Source of the DNA: Chitinophaga pinensis
Lineage (GTDB): Bacteria > Bacteroidota > Bacteroidia > Chitinophagales > Chitinophagaceae
DNA length: 64,000 nt
NCBI RefSeq assembly: GCF_007896845.1
Contig: NZ_VOHS01000001.1
Span: forward strand, 62,001-126,000
Direction: 5' to 3'
Shown here: positions 27,387-35,883 of the stretch, in pieces
How the letters are laid out: the number at the start of each line of letters is the position of its first letter
Numbering within the stretch: the first letter of the stretch is position 1
Made by a program: the position numbers and the translations under genes
The notes under the pieces: generated by a model
Seen by the model: the letters and a program-made list of their open reading frames with translations, nothing else
What the model was told of the DNA's origin: nothing
Databases searched by the model: none

Positions 27387-28334
27387 TATCCGCCTTCTCT
27401 TCAATTTGCAGCATTTGTTGCCATTTTCCTTATATGCTTCCTGCTTTATATGATTTTTCTGGTGGCTATATTTCCTCTTATAAGTGGCTCGTCCCTGATC
27501 TCGATGCAAAAAGCGTTGACATATGCGCAGGAGTCGTCTGTCCCTGTATCCCCTAAAGTTCTCGGCTATCTGAAATTAACGCAATTTCTATACACTTTAG
27601 TAGTTTATTTATTTCCCCCCTTAATTTTTGCCTGGCTGAGCTTTAAACGTCCCGCAAACTGGTTGAGCATTGACCGCAGTCCACGGCTTACAGGAATTAT
27701 ATTAGCTCTTTTGATCATGTTCCTCGCTTTGCCCTTTGTTAGCTTTACTGCTGATTGGAACCATACGTGGCCATTTTCATCGGACCTTAAAAGGACAGAA
27801 GAACAGACTGAGGCTTTAACCCGGGTTTTACTGACGATGTCCGACACTGCCACACTGCTGATCAACCTGCTGATCATTGCTGCCGCACCGGCAATAGCAG
27901 AGGAATTCTTCTTTCGTGGGGTGATGCAACGCCTGTTTATCGAAATGCTCCCTAAAGCTCCCTGGCTGGCGATAGTGATTACTGCTGCCTGTTTCAGTGC
28001 CATCCATATGCAATGGATGGACTTCATTCCCCGTTTACTGCTCGGATTTCTCCTTGGCGCCATCTATTACCTGAGCGGCAATTTATGGCTCTCAATAGCT
28101 GGCCACTTTCTTAATAACGGTCTTCAGGTGGTGATGGTTTACCTTTACCAGATAAAAGTCATTAAAACTGATCCAATGGATGCCGGCACCACAGAATGGT
28201 ATCTGGCCATTGGCAGTCTGGCGCTGACAATCATTGTCGCCTGGCAGTTGTACCAGCGGACACCACCCGCGGAGCGGAAGTTTTCACAACAACAGACTGA
28301 CTTTACAGACAATATTGATTCAATCGGCAAGTAA
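27366..28334 (+). CDS. CPBP-family intramembrane metalloprotease
   Basis: 322 residues with about eight hydrophobic helices. The CPBP (CAAX protease / bacteriocin-processing, ABI) motifs are present: EEFFFRGVMQ (EExxxR), FSAIHMQW (FxxxH) and GHFLNNGLQ (HxxxN). These residues coordinate zinc in the membrane-embedded active site. In bacteria the family is linked to peptide maturation or bacteriocin immunity, but most members have no known substrate, as here. The gene starts 95 bases from the divergent dusB start. The DUF2007 gene follows within 32 bases and cdsA-psd lies beyond, suggesting a membrane-related operon. Confidence 0.9.
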   Translation: MTGRLKQYPPSLQFAAFVAIFLICFLLYMIFLVAIFPLISGSSLISMQKALTYAQESSVPVSPKVLGYLKLTQFLYTLVVYLFPPLIFAWLSFKRPANWLSIDRSPRLTGIILALLIMFLALPFVSFTADWNHTWPFSSDLKRTEEQTEALTRVLLTMSDTATLLINLLIIAAAPAIAEEFFFRGVMQRLFIEMLPKAPWLAIVITAACFSAIHMQWMDFIPRLLLGFLLGAIYYLSGNLWLSIAGHFLNNGLQVVMVYLYQIKVIKTDPMDAGTTEWYLAIGSLALTIIVAWQLYQRTPPAERKFSQQQTDFTDNIDSIGK

Positions 28335-28365
28335 TTTGTACTTTAGCCCTAACAAACAGATTATT

Positions 28366-28587
28366 ATGGAAAAAGACTGGGTAAAAATTTATTATACCAA
28401 TCAGGTGTTCCGGGCAGAAATTGTTAAAGGAATGCTGGAGGAAAACGGTATTAATGTCGTTCTCATCAACAGACTGGATTCTTCTTATCTGTCAGCCTTA
28501 CCGGGTATGGCTGAATTGTTCGTTCACAACTCTCAGGAAGGGGAAGCCCGTCGCTTGCTGACTGAAAATCCGGAAAACCTCTCCTGA
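28366..28587 (+). CDS. DUF2007 small protein
   Basis: 73 residues from the ATG at 28366. The sequence KIYYTNQVFRAEIVKGMLEE, ING/VVLINRLDSSY and a C-terminal LLTEN fit DUF2007, a ferredoxin-like fold sometimes described as a putative signal-transducing or PII-like protein. It is cytosolic and has no membrane segment. It lies between the CPBP protease and cdsA on the same strand with short gaps (31 and 51 bases), so probably belongs to the same transcript. Function unknown. Confidence 0.85.
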   Translation: MEKDWVKIYYTNQVFRAEIVKGMLEENGINVVLINRLDSSYLSALPGMAELFVHNSQEGEARRLLTENPENLS

Positions 28588-28638
28588 TAAGCAACTTTGC
28601 CCTCAGGTGCATATTTATAAACCAATCGTCTTTTCTAC

Positions 28639-29526
28639 ATGAAAACATTCTTTACCCGTACAGCCACTGCGTTGGTTTTTGTGGCGGTAATGCTGGGCGG
28701 GATCTTATATAGTCCTTTTACTTTTTTCCTGCTGTTCTTTCTGATCAACTTCTTTGCGCTACAGGAGTATTTCAAACTGATTCGTCATATTGATCCGGAT
28801 TACGCCAATATATCTGCCTGGCATAAGACTGGCCTTCTGGTAGCCAGCTGTGCACTTATAATGGCATTTACAGGAGAGCATTTTTCCTCTTCCGCTAATT
28901 TGTCCCTTGGTTTTCTGGGCTGGTGGATGACGGTCATCTTCCTGTTGATCATGCCAATAGGGGAGATCCTTCTCAGTAAGGATTTTCAGCTCAAAAACAT
29001 GGGGTATTCCGCAATCGGACTGGCCTATATCACCCTTTCTCTGGGGTTATTGATACACCTCTGCCTGAACTACAAGACCATTCAGTTCACCGAAACAGCA
29101 ACAGGTACCGGCCCCGGATGGCTGATCCCTTTATTGCTGATCGCGTTTATCTGGATCAATGATACCATGGCCTATATCGTCGGCTCGCTGATCGGACGCA
29201 CACCTTTTGCCCCGGCAATTTCTCCCAAGAAAACCATCGAAGGTACCGTGGGAGGAATGATACTGGCAATTGCTGCGGCTGGTGTATATGGACATTTCTG
29301 GGGTGAACAGTACCTCGCTTTACAGCACTGGCTGGTACTGGCAGGTATTGCCGCTGTCTTCGGTACAGCAGGCGACCTCATCGAATCCAAACTGAAACGT
29401 ATGGCGGGTGTCAAAGATTCCGGCAGTATTATGCCGGGGCACGGCGGCTTCATGGATCGCTTTGATTCTTTGCTGCTGGCGGCTCCATTCGCCTGGTTAT
29501 ATGTACATTTCTTCGCAATGATTTAA
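28639..29526 (+). CDS. cdsA: Phosphatidate cytidylyltransferase
   Basis: 295 residues, about eight transmembrane helices. CdsA makes CDP-diacylglycerol from phosphatidate and CTP, the branch point for phospholipid synthesis. The family signature is at the C-terminus: ESKLKRMAGVKDSG then MPGHGGFMDRFDSLL. The motif NDTMAYIVGSLIGRTPFAPAISPKKTIEG with its KKT precedes it. Length is normal. The Psd gene follows 25 bases downstream, giving two steps of phosphatidylethanolamine synthesis in one unit; phosphatidylserine synthase is not in view. Confidence 0.95.
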   Translation: MKTFFTRTATALVFVAVMLGGILYSPFTFFLLFFLINFFALQEYFKLIRHIDPDYANISAWHKTGLLVASCALIMAFTGEHFSSSANLSLGFLGWWMTVIFLLIMPIGEILLSKDFQLKNMGYSAIGLAYITLSLGLLIHLCLNYKTIQFTETATGTGPGWLIPLLLIAFIWINDTMAYIVGSLIGRTPFAPAISPKKTIEGTVGGMILAIAAAGVYGHFWGEQYLALQHWLVLAGIAAVFGTAGDLIESKLKRMAGVKDSGSIMPGHGGFMDRFDSLLLAAPFAWLYVHFFAMI

Positions 29527-29551
29527 CTTCGCACAAAATAACACAACAACA

Positions 29552-30205
29552 ATGAAGATCCATCGAGAAGGATTAGCCACCATTTTACTGTCTTTTGCTG
29601 TTCTTGCACTGATCAACGGCGTAATTTTCTACTTCCTGGGACATATGCCGCTGCTTTGCAGAATTGTAGCTGGTTTTTCCCTGGTATTATTCCTTTTTAT
29701 CATTTCCTTCTTCCGTATTCCGAAGAGAGAAATGAAACTGGACGAATCCCTTGTCATTGCTCCATGCGATGGTAAAGTTGTGGTAATTGAAGAGACCTAT
29801 GAGCCTGAATACTTCAAAGACAAACGTTTACAGGTATCCATCTTTATGAGCCCTGCCAACGTACACGTGAACAGGAATCCTATCAGCGGTCAGGTAAAAT
29901 TATCTCAGTACCATGCAGGTAAATACCTGGTAGCATGGCACCCGAAATCTTCTACTGAAAACGAACGTCACTCAGTAGTAATCGGTAACAGTAAAGCTGA
30001 CATTCTGGTAAGACAGATCGCCGGCGCACTTGCCCGTCGTATTGTAAATTACCTGAAACCGGGCATGCAGGTGACCCAGAACGAAGAACTGGGCTTTATT
30101 AAATTCGGTTCCAGAGTAGACATATATCTGCCAATTGGTACCCCTGTGTCAGTTCAGCTGGAACAGGTAGTACGTGGTGGTCAGACAGTGATTGCTACCA
30201 TATAA
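29552..30205 (+). CDS. psd: Phosphatidylserine decarboxylase family protein
   Basis: 217 residues, the short form of the proenzyme. The enzyme converts phosphatidylserine to phosphatidylethanolamine at the inner membrane. One or two N-terminal membrane segments (ILLSFAVLALINGVIFYFLG, IVAGFSLVLFLFIISFF) precede the catalytic part (ESLVIAPCDGKVVVIE, IFMSPANVHVNRNPISG). The self-cleavage site that creates the pyruvoyl group is the Gly-Ser in ELGFIKFGSRVDIYLP. It is directly downstream of cdsA, consistent with a phospholipid operon. The short form is common in Bacteroidota. Confidence 0.93.
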   Translation: MKIHREGLATILLSFAVLALINGVIFYFLGHMPLLCRIVAGFSLVLFLFIISFFRIPKREMKLDESLVIAPCDGKVVVIEETYEPEYFKDKRLQVSIFMSPANVHVNRNPISGQVKLSQYHAGKYLVAWHPKSSTENERHSVVIGNSKADILVRQIAGALARRIVNYLKPGMQVTQNEELGFIKFGSRVDIYLPIGTPVSVQLEQVVRGGQTVIATI

Positions 30206-30238
30206 ATGGTTATATTTATCAGCATAAAACAGACAGTC

Positions 30239-30490
30239 ATGAAGAAATTCATCATAGGGACCACAACCGTATTATTCCTTGCAGCTGCTGTGTATGCCCA
30301 GGATAAATCCAAAGACCATTCCTGCTGCAATAAATCAGCTAAAGAAGGAGTTGCCTGTTCAAAGGCGGCCAACAAAAAAGGCGGCGCATGCTGCAAACAG
30401 CCTTCTAAAACAGCCGCTTTACGCACCGCAGCTGCCAAACCGGCCAAAACCGCACAACCAGCTCCGGCAGCTAAGCCAGCAGGAAAATAA
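30239..30490 (+). CDS. Small secreted Cys-rich, Ala/Lys/Pro-rich protein
   Basis: 83 residues from the ATG at 30239 (an in-frame ATG at 30206 would abut the psd stop). A signal peptide MKKFIIGTTTVLFLAAAVYAQ is followed by two CC pairs and a single Cys (HSCCNKSAK, ACSKA, GACCKQ) in a Lys-rich stretch, then a disordered Ala/Lys/Pro tail (KPAKTAQPAPAAKPAGK). I recognise no family. Five closely spaced Cys suggest metal binding or disulfides in the periplasm. It is 33 bases after psd and before a strong terminator, so it is probably the last gene of the cdsA-psd unit. Confidence 0.7.
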   Translation: MKKFIIGTTTVLFLAAAVYAQDKSKDHSCCNKSAKEGVACSKAANKKGGACCKQPSKTAALRTAAAKPAKTAQPAPAAKPAGK

Positions 30491-30506
30491 ATAATTGATT
30501 ATCAAT

Positions 30507-30546
30507 AAAAATCCCTTCTCCGTAAATATTGGAGAAGGGATTTTTT
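30507..30546. terminator. Bidirectional terminator
   Basis: AAAAATCCCTTCTCC / GGAGAAGGGATTTTT (15 bp, nine-base loop) is flanked by A and T runs, between convergent genes. Confidence 0.93.
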
Positions 30547-30564
30547 ATTGACAACCTATACGGT

Positions 30565-31263
30565 CTAAAGAATGGTCTTTAATTCGTGCAGGCTGTTGAT
30601 AACATATGTTGGCTTCAGATCGCCGGTTACAGGTTTCAGGGTATTAAAATATACCTGATCTATGCCCGCATTATGCGCTCCGATAATATCGATATCCAGT
30701 GCATCTCCGATCATGATACTACTATCTGCAGTCGCACCCGCTCTGGTAACGGCAAAGTCAAAGATCTCTTTATACGGTTTCAGACTGCCGGCCAGCTCCG
30801 AAGTGATCACATGTGTAAAAAAGTGATCTATTCCTGAACTTCTCATTTTAAGATACTGCGTTTCCTCAAACCCATTTGTGATCATGTGAATAGGGTAGTT
30901 CCTGGCAGCCAGATATTCCAATACCTCCTTCGCGTGAGGGAAAAGAGCCGTTTGTGTAGGCAATTCCGCCAAAAATTGAACGCTCAATGCTTCACACAGC
31001 TTTTCATCTCCAATCTTAAAATCCAGCAGGGTTAAACGGAAACGTTTGTTACGCAGATCATTTCTGGTGATGAATCCTTTCCGGAAACGGTCCCAGAGTT
31101 TCTCATTATACACGGTATAGACACTGTGAAATTCTTTAAAAGAGGGTACCCCACGTCCTTCCAGATTGTATGCATGGTACAACTTCTCAAGCACCATGAT
31201 GGAATTCGTTTCGAAATCCCATAATGTGTGATCCAGGTCGAAAAATATATGCTTGTATTTCAT
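30565..31263 (-). CDS. YjjG-family HAD nucleotidase
   Basis: 232 residues from the ATG at 31263. Motif I FFDLDHTLWDFETN is the characteristic YjjG form. MITNGFEETQYLK is motif II, SLKPYKEIFD holds the motif III Lys, and MIGDALDIDIIGAHNAG is motif IV. YjjG enzymes dephosphorylate pyrimidine nucleoside monophosphates, including non-canonical ones, and help keep them out of DNA. The long helical cap (FKEFHSVYTVYNEKLWDRF) is present. Single leftward gene ending at the shared terminator. Confidence 0.9.
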   Translation of the reverse strand: MKYKHIFFDLDHTLWDFETNSIMVLEKLYHAYNLEGRGVPSFKEFHSVYTVYNEKLWDRFRKGFITRNDLRNKRFRLTLLDFKIGDEKLCEALSVQFLAELPTQTALFPHAKEVLEYLAARNYPIHMITNGFEETQYLKMRSSGIDHFFTHVITSELAGSLKPYKEIFDFAVTRAGATADSSIMIGDALDIDIIGAHNAGIDQVYFNTLKPVTGDLKPTYVINSLHELKTIL

Positions 31264-31351
31264 TTGCTGACTCTCCTTGGCTGCTGCAAAGATACTCATT
31301 ACGTAGGGAAGCACATTTTTTACTATTTTCCGGGTTCTTTAATCTACAGAT

Positions 31352-32056
31352 ATGAACGCAGTTATTACAGGAGCCAGCAAAGGAATAGGCAAGGCAATAG
31401 CAGAAAAGCTGGCCAGTGAAGGATTTAATGTAGCGATCTGCGCCAGAAACGCAGATACACTGGAAAAAGCAGCCACTGAGATCCGGTGGGCCAATCCGGC
31501 TATTCAGGTGCTCGCCGTACCAGTAGACATGGGCAAAAAAGAGGAAGTTCTGACGTTTGCAGACCGGATCAAGTCCACCTTTAGTACGGTAGATATCCTT
31601 GTAAATAATGCCGGCCTCTTTGTTCCCGGCTCGCTACACGAGCAGGAAGACGGTCTTCTGGAAAGCCTCATGGCTACCAATGTATATAGTGCATATCACC
31701 TTACCCGCCAGCTGCTGGGAGGCATGAAAGCCAACCGGAAGGGTCATATTTTTAATATGTGTTCTACTGCCAGCTATACCTCTTACCCCAATGGAGGAGC
31801 TTATAGTATTACGAAGTTTGCCCTGCTGGGTTTTTCAAAAAACCTGAGAGAAGAATTAAAATCGCATAATGTAAAAGTCACCTCACTTAGTCCGGGTCCT
31901 ACATTAACTGCTTCCTGGGAAGGCTTCGAGGCGCCACCCCGCAGAATGATGGAACCGGAAGACGTTGCAAAACTCCTTTGGGGTGCCTATACACTGTCCG
32001 AACAAGCCGTTGTGGAAGAGGTCATCATGCGGCCGATATTGGGCGACATCTCATAA
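31352..32056 (+). CDS. Short-chain dehydrogenase/reductase
   Basis: 234 residues, classical SDR. The cofactor-binding turn is VITGASKGIGKAIAEKL. NNAGLFVPGS is the NNAG motif, and the catalytic Ser and YxxxK are in NMCSTASY...GAYSITKFALLGF. Late sequence ITSLSPGPT-like (VKVTSLSPGPTLTASW) fits the 3-ketoacyl reductase branch. The Arg or Ala after the Gly motif does not settle NADPH or NADH preference. The substrate is not predictable. It has its own start region and sits 110 bases before batD on the same strand. Confidence 0.88.
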   Translation: MNAVITGASKGIGKAIAEKLASEGFNVAICARNADTLEKAATEIRWANPAIQVLAVPVDMGKKEEVLTFADRIKSTFSTVDILVNNAGLFVPGSLHEQEDGLLESLMATNVYSAYHLTRQLLGGMKANRKGHIFNMCSTASYTSYPNGGAYSITKFALLGFSKNLREELKSHNVKVTSLSPGPTLTASWEGFEAPPRRMMEPEDVAKLLWGAYTLSEQAVVEEVIMRPILGDIS

Positions 32057-32149
32057 ACCCTTCACCAGCAAGCACTTCCGAGCTTATATAGATTATTTTT
32101 TTAACTAACTTTTAACTGGGGTTCCGGCACCAACAGGGCTGGCTTTGGT

Positions 32150-32157
32150 TAAATTTG
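32150..32157 (+). promoter_or_regulatory. -7 element TAAATTTG before batD
   Basis: An exact TAnnTTTG match ends 10 bases before the ATG at 32167, implying a very short leader and supporting that start over the ATG at 32155 inside the element. No clear -33 TTG. Confidence 0.5.
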
Positions 32158-32166
32158 TTTTGCATT

Positions 32167-34146
32167 ATGAATGTCACTACTGTTAGTATAAAGAAGTTTG
32201 TATTATCCCTGTTCTTTTGTCTGGGCACAATTGCGTGCCTGCAGGCGCAGGAATTCAGGTTCACTACCAGCGTCAGCAGTAATAGGGTCGCGGTGGATGA
32301 ACCGTTTCAGATACAATTCATGCTGGAAAACGCACCCAACGTTACCAGCTTTACACCTCCGCCTTTCAATGATTTTGAAATCCTGCAAGGGCCATCCCAG
32401 ATGCAGGGTCAATCCATTATGAATGGACGCCGCTCGGAGTACATTGCACTGATCTATGTGATCCAGCCCAAAAGAGTAGGCAATTTTACCCTTCCCGGTG
32501 CAAGCGCACGTTCCAATGGGAATGTCGTGCGTTCTAATCCGGTCACAATTGAAGTGCTGAAATCCAACTCCAATCGTGGTCAGGCGCCACAGCAGACCGC
32601 ACCGCAACAAGGTTATCCGCAGACCCGTGCACAACGCCAGCAGCAACAGCAGGACGAAATGGAGGGAGTGCTACGAAACGGAGAAGACGTCAATGAAAAA
32701 TTGAAGAAAAATATTTTCGTAAAGGTAGATGTTGACAAGACCGCCCTTTATGAGGGGGAACAGCTGACTGCTACCTATAAATTATATACCCGGCTCCCAA
32801 CCAACTCCAGCGTAACGAAGGTGCCGGCATTCAAAGGCTTTTCTGCCAAAGACATCGAATTGCCCAATCCACCGCAGGCGACAGAGGAGGTGGTGAATGG
32901 TGTGCGCTATCGCGTATTTACCATCCGTAAGACATTACTTTTCCCATTACAATCCGGCACTCTGGAACTGGATCCGGTAGAAGTGGATAACCATGTAAGA
33001 CTGGTAAAACTTGTCAAGAACAATAACAAACGGGGAAGAGACCCATTTGCCGACCTGTTCAATGACCCGTCTTTTAAAGACCCTTTCGATGATCCGTTCT
33101 TTGACGACATCTTTAACCGGCCGGAAGTGACCTACGAGGATGTTCCTTATAAAATACAGACCGCGCCTGTAAAGGTGACCGTGAAACCACTTCCTGTTGA
33201 CACCCGTCCGGCAAGTTTCGCCGGAGCTGTAGGTAAGTTCAATATGACCGCCACCATTGATAAGAATAACCTGAGCACCGACGATGCACTCACCCTGAAG
33301 GTGGTTGTATCCGGTCAGGGGAACGTAAATCTGCTGAACGGCCCCAAGGTTGATGTACCGGCAGGTTTTGAGAAGTATGATCCAAAGGTGACCGACAATA
33401 TTGAGAAAAACAGCAATCCTTTATCCGGTTCCCGCCAGTTTGAATATGTGCTGATGCCACAGGAAGCTGGCGATCAGACCATTGCCCCGGTAGAGTTCTC
33501 TTATTTTGACATCGCCTCCAACAGCTACAAAACCATTCGTTCTGAAGCGTTCTCTGTTCATGTTACGGCTGGCAAGCAGACCAAACGTGAAAAAGAAGAC
33601 TTCAGCGTCAACAGAAATACTATTACTCCCAACTATAACGGAGTGCTCAACTGGGTAAAACAAGGCAGTTTTCTCCTGATCAACCCATTGTTCTACATCT
33701 TATTGCTGTTACCGGTAGTGGCGCTGATTGCTGCTCTGATCTACCGTAGCAAAAGAAATTACCAGCAAAACAATGCTGCGTTCCTCAAATATCGCTATGC
33801 GAATAAAGTAGCGCTGAAGCGTCTTGAACTGGCTGCCCGTTATCTGAAAGAAGGTAAAGACAAGGCATTTTATGAAGAAACATCCAGAGCTATCTGGGGA
33901 TATCTAAGCAATAAACTGCATGTGCCTTTTGCAGATCTCAGCAAACAGCTGATTCAGGACAAACTTGCACAGCAACAGGTAAGCGAACAATATACTGCTA
34001 AACTGTTTGACCTGCTGGATGACTGTGAAATGGCCTTATATACACCAATGCATAACAATGACAGGATGCAGGGTACCTATAAACAGGCCGTTGAAGTCAT
34101 CAGCCAACTGGAAGAAGAACTCCAGCGTGCAAAAAGCGTAGTATAA
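32167..34146 (+). CDS. batD: BatD-family protein
   Basis: 659 residues. A signal peptide (FVLSLFFCLGTIACLQAQ) precedes the BatD extracytoplasmic domains: FTTSVSSNRVAVDEPFQIQF, then GRRSEYIALIYVIQPKRVGNFTLP, two further Ig-like parts, and an unusual Asp/Phe/Pro-rich insert (DPFADLFNDPSFKDPFDDPF, near residue 290). A single C-terminal transmembrane helix (FYILLLLPVVALIAALIYR) is followed by a cytosolic helical domain. Bat proteins were first linked to aerotolerance in Bacteroides; their biochemical role is unsettled. batE follows in 24 bases, but batA, batB and batC are not upstream. Confidence 0.92.
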   Translation: MNVTTVSIKKFVLSLFFCLGTIACLQAQEFRFTTSVSSNRVAVDEPFQIQFMLENAPNVTSFTPPPFNDFEILQGPSQMQGQSIMNGRRSEYIALIYVIQPKRVGNFTLPGASARSNGNVVRSNPVTIEVLKSNSNRGQAPQQTAPQQGYPQTRAQRQQQQQDEMEGVLRNGEDVNEKLKKNIFVKVDVDKTALYEGEQLTATYKLYTRLPTNSSVTKVPAFKGFSAKDIELPNPPQATEEVVNGVRYRVFTIRKTLLFPLQSGTLELDPVEVDNHVRLVKLVKNNNKRGRDPFADLFNDPSFKDPFDDPFFDDIFNRPEVTYEDVPYKIQTAPVKVTVKPLPVDTRPASFAGAVGKFNMTATIDKNNLSTDDALTLKVVVSGQGNVNLLNGPKVDVPAGFEKYDPKVTDNIEKNSNPLSGSRQFEYVLMPQEAGDQTIAPVEFSYFDIASNSYKTIRSEAFSVHVTAGKQTKREKEDFSVNRNTITPNYNGVLNWVKQGSFLLINPLFYILLLLPVVALIAALIYRSKRNYQQNNAAFLKYRYANKVALKRLELAARYLKEGKDKAFYEETSRAIWGYLSNKLHVPFADLSKQLIQDKLAQQQVSEQYTAKLFDLLDDCEMALYTPMHNNDRMQGTYKQAVEVISQLEEELQRAKSVV

Positions 34147-34170
34147 ACCCTGCTAACGATTAAGGAAAGG

Positions 34171-34929
34171 ATGAAGAAGATATTTACCGCTATATGTGCT
34201 TTCTTACTGCTGTACCACATAGCAGGCGCCACCCCGGCGCCACAGCAGGAGTTTGAAAAAGCCAACGGCCTTTTTAAACAGAAACAATATACCGAAGCCG
34301 CCAACATTTACCAGCAACTGATCGATCAGGGATTTAGTCAACCCGAGCTATATCTCAATGCAGGCAATGCCTGGTACAAGGCCAATAAAACAGGACTTGC
34401 TGTTTATAATTATGAAAAGGCCCTTTCAGCGGACCCATTCAATAAATCAGCCGCCCACAACCTGACAGTTGCCAATCAACGGGTAGAAGGATATGTCAAC
34501 GATCTGCCCCTGCTGTTCTTTCAACAGTGGTGGCTGCACATATTACATTTTCATAGTCCGGACGGATGGGCCACAGGGGCCATCCTTTTATTCTGGCTTT
34601 CGATTACCGGCATCATTGTATGGCTGCTCATTCCTGCTTTCAAACCAGTATTAATGAGATGGGGGGCAGGTGTGCTCATGGCAGGTTTTCTGTTTTATCT
34701 GATAATGGGTATCAGTGCATATCTGATGAGCAATACACACGATCAGGGAATCATCATGGGTACTACTGTAAAAGTAAAAGCAGCACCTGACACTGAAAGT
34801 AAAGACATGTTTGAACTGCACGAAGGCGTAAAGGTGCAGGTAACAGATGCGACTCAGGAATTCTGTAAGATATCGCTGCCGGATGGCAAGACCGGCTGGC
34901 TGGCTTGTGCAGAGATCAGGAGGTTGTAG
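34171..34929 (+). CDS. batE: BatE-like protein: TPR plus SH3-like domain
   Basis: 252 residues. A signal sequence (IFTAICAFLLLYHIAGA) precedes TPR repeats (FEKANGLFKQKQYTEAANIYQQL; PELYLNAGNAWYKANKTGLAV; YEKALSADPFNKSAAHNL). Two transmembrane helices follow (AILLFWLSITGIIVWLL and MAGFLFYLIMGISAYL), and the protein ends in an SH3b domain (KVKAAPDTESKDMFELHEG...GKTGWLACAEIRRL). The layout matches BatE, a periplasm/membrane scaffold partner of BatD. It is the last gene of the batDE unit, which ends at a long inverted repeat shared with the convergent LytTR gene. Confidence 0.88.
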   Translation: MKKIFTAICAFLLLYHIAGATPAPQQEFEKANGLFKQKQYTEAANIYQQLIDQGFSQPELYLNAGNAWYKANKTGLAVYNYEKALSADPFNKSAAHNLTVANQRVEGYVNDLPLLFFQQWWLHILHFHSPDGWATGAILLFWLSITGIIVWLLIPAFKPVLMRWGAGVLMAGFLFYLIMGISAYLMSNTHDQGIIMGTTVKVKAAPDTESKDMFELHEGVKVQVTDATQEFCKISLPDGKTGWLACAEIRRL

Positions 34930-34931
34930 AC

Positions 34932-35000
34932 AAGCCGCAAACTACGGGCATCCGGTTGGATAACATATTCTTCTTTCCTGAAGCCTGTAGTTTGCGGCTT
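34932..35000. terminator. Long inverted repeat between batE and the LytTR gene
   Basis: The 18-base arms (34932-34949 and 34983-35000) pair with a single G-T wobble around a 33-base loop. The right arm overlaps the LytTR stop codon. Likely a shared terminator for convergent transcripts, though no strong U-tract follows. Confidence 0.65.
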
Positions 35001-35754
35001 AAAGCTTTTCTATCCTATCCATAAACTCTTGCTTGCGATGTCGGGATACCGGTATACAACTACCATCGCTCATAATAATATCTCCTCCATCTCCTTTGAT
35101 ATACCGGTCCATATAATTTAGATTGACCACATAACTGTGATGTACTCTGAAGAAACCTTTGTTCTTCAACTGTCCTTCCACTTCCTTTAGCGAGCGACAT
35201 ACCAGAGAAGGCTCCGTGGCATTCACCAGATGTACGAGCGTTGTTTCTCCATCAGCCACACAGTATAGAATATCTTTTACCAGCAACATCCTCAGTCCTT
35301 CGGGACTCGGTAGCGCCAGTCTTTCTCCAGGGTAGAGGTGTTGATGCAATACCTCCAATATGGAAGTATCCGATTTGCTCCCGGGCTGTACTTTTTGCTG
35401 GCGACGGGCCATGGCCTTATCAACGGCATCTACCAGGTCATCCCTGATGATGGGTTTGAGTAAATAGTCCAGCGCATTATGCCGGATAGCATCCAGTGCA
35501 TAATGATCATATGAAGTGGTAACAATAATGGAAAAGCTGGCGTCTTTACACGCCTTCAGCACGTCAAATCCATTCAGACCCGGCATCTCGATGTCCAGGA
35601 AAAGTAGGTCCGGCTGGTATTTTTCTATTGCCTCCAATGCAGAAATCCCGTCAGCGCAAACTGCCACTATATTAACTGCAGGGCAATGCTTCTCCAGCAA
35701 AAGCTTCAAAACGCTTCGGCTAAGTTTTTCATCATCCACGATAATGGTGCGCAT
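34999..35754 (-). CDS. LytTR-family response regulator
   Basis: 251 residues. The receiver domain (1-120) has the acidic pocket TIIVDDEKLS, phosphoacceptor Asp in DLLFLDIEMPGLNGFD, and Lys in DYLLKPI. The C-terminal LytTR DNA-binding domain (about 150-250) shows ILYCVADGETTLVHLV, SLKEVEGQLKNKGFFRVHHSYVVN and PVSRHRKQEF. Such regulators bind short direct repeats. It is 129 bases downstream of a LytS-like kinase gene on the same strand, the standard pairing, but that kinase has lost key ATP-binding residues, so phosphorylation of this regulator may come from elsewhere. Confidence 0.93.
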   Translation of the reverse strand: MRTIIVDDEKLSRSVLKLLLEKHCPAVNIVAVCADGISALEAIEKYQPDLLFLDIEMPGLNGFDVLKACKDASFSIIVTTSYDHYALDAIRHNALDYLLKPIIRDDLVDAVDKAMARRQQKVQPGSKSDTSILEVLHQHLYPGERLALPSPEGLRMLLVKDILYCVADGETTLVHLVNATEPSLVCRSLKEVEGQLKNKGFFRVHHSYVVNLNYMDRYIKGDGGDIIMSDGSCIPVSRHRKQEFMDRIEKL

Positions 35755-35883
35755 GTCGTATTTATTCTTGTCCCCAAAGACCCTCCGTCAGCATAAGAAT
35801 AGCATAGGCGAGGGTTTATAAAAAATACAATATTTAGTGTAAAGATGTGAAAGTTTATTTTACGCAGATGACGTTTTTATACA

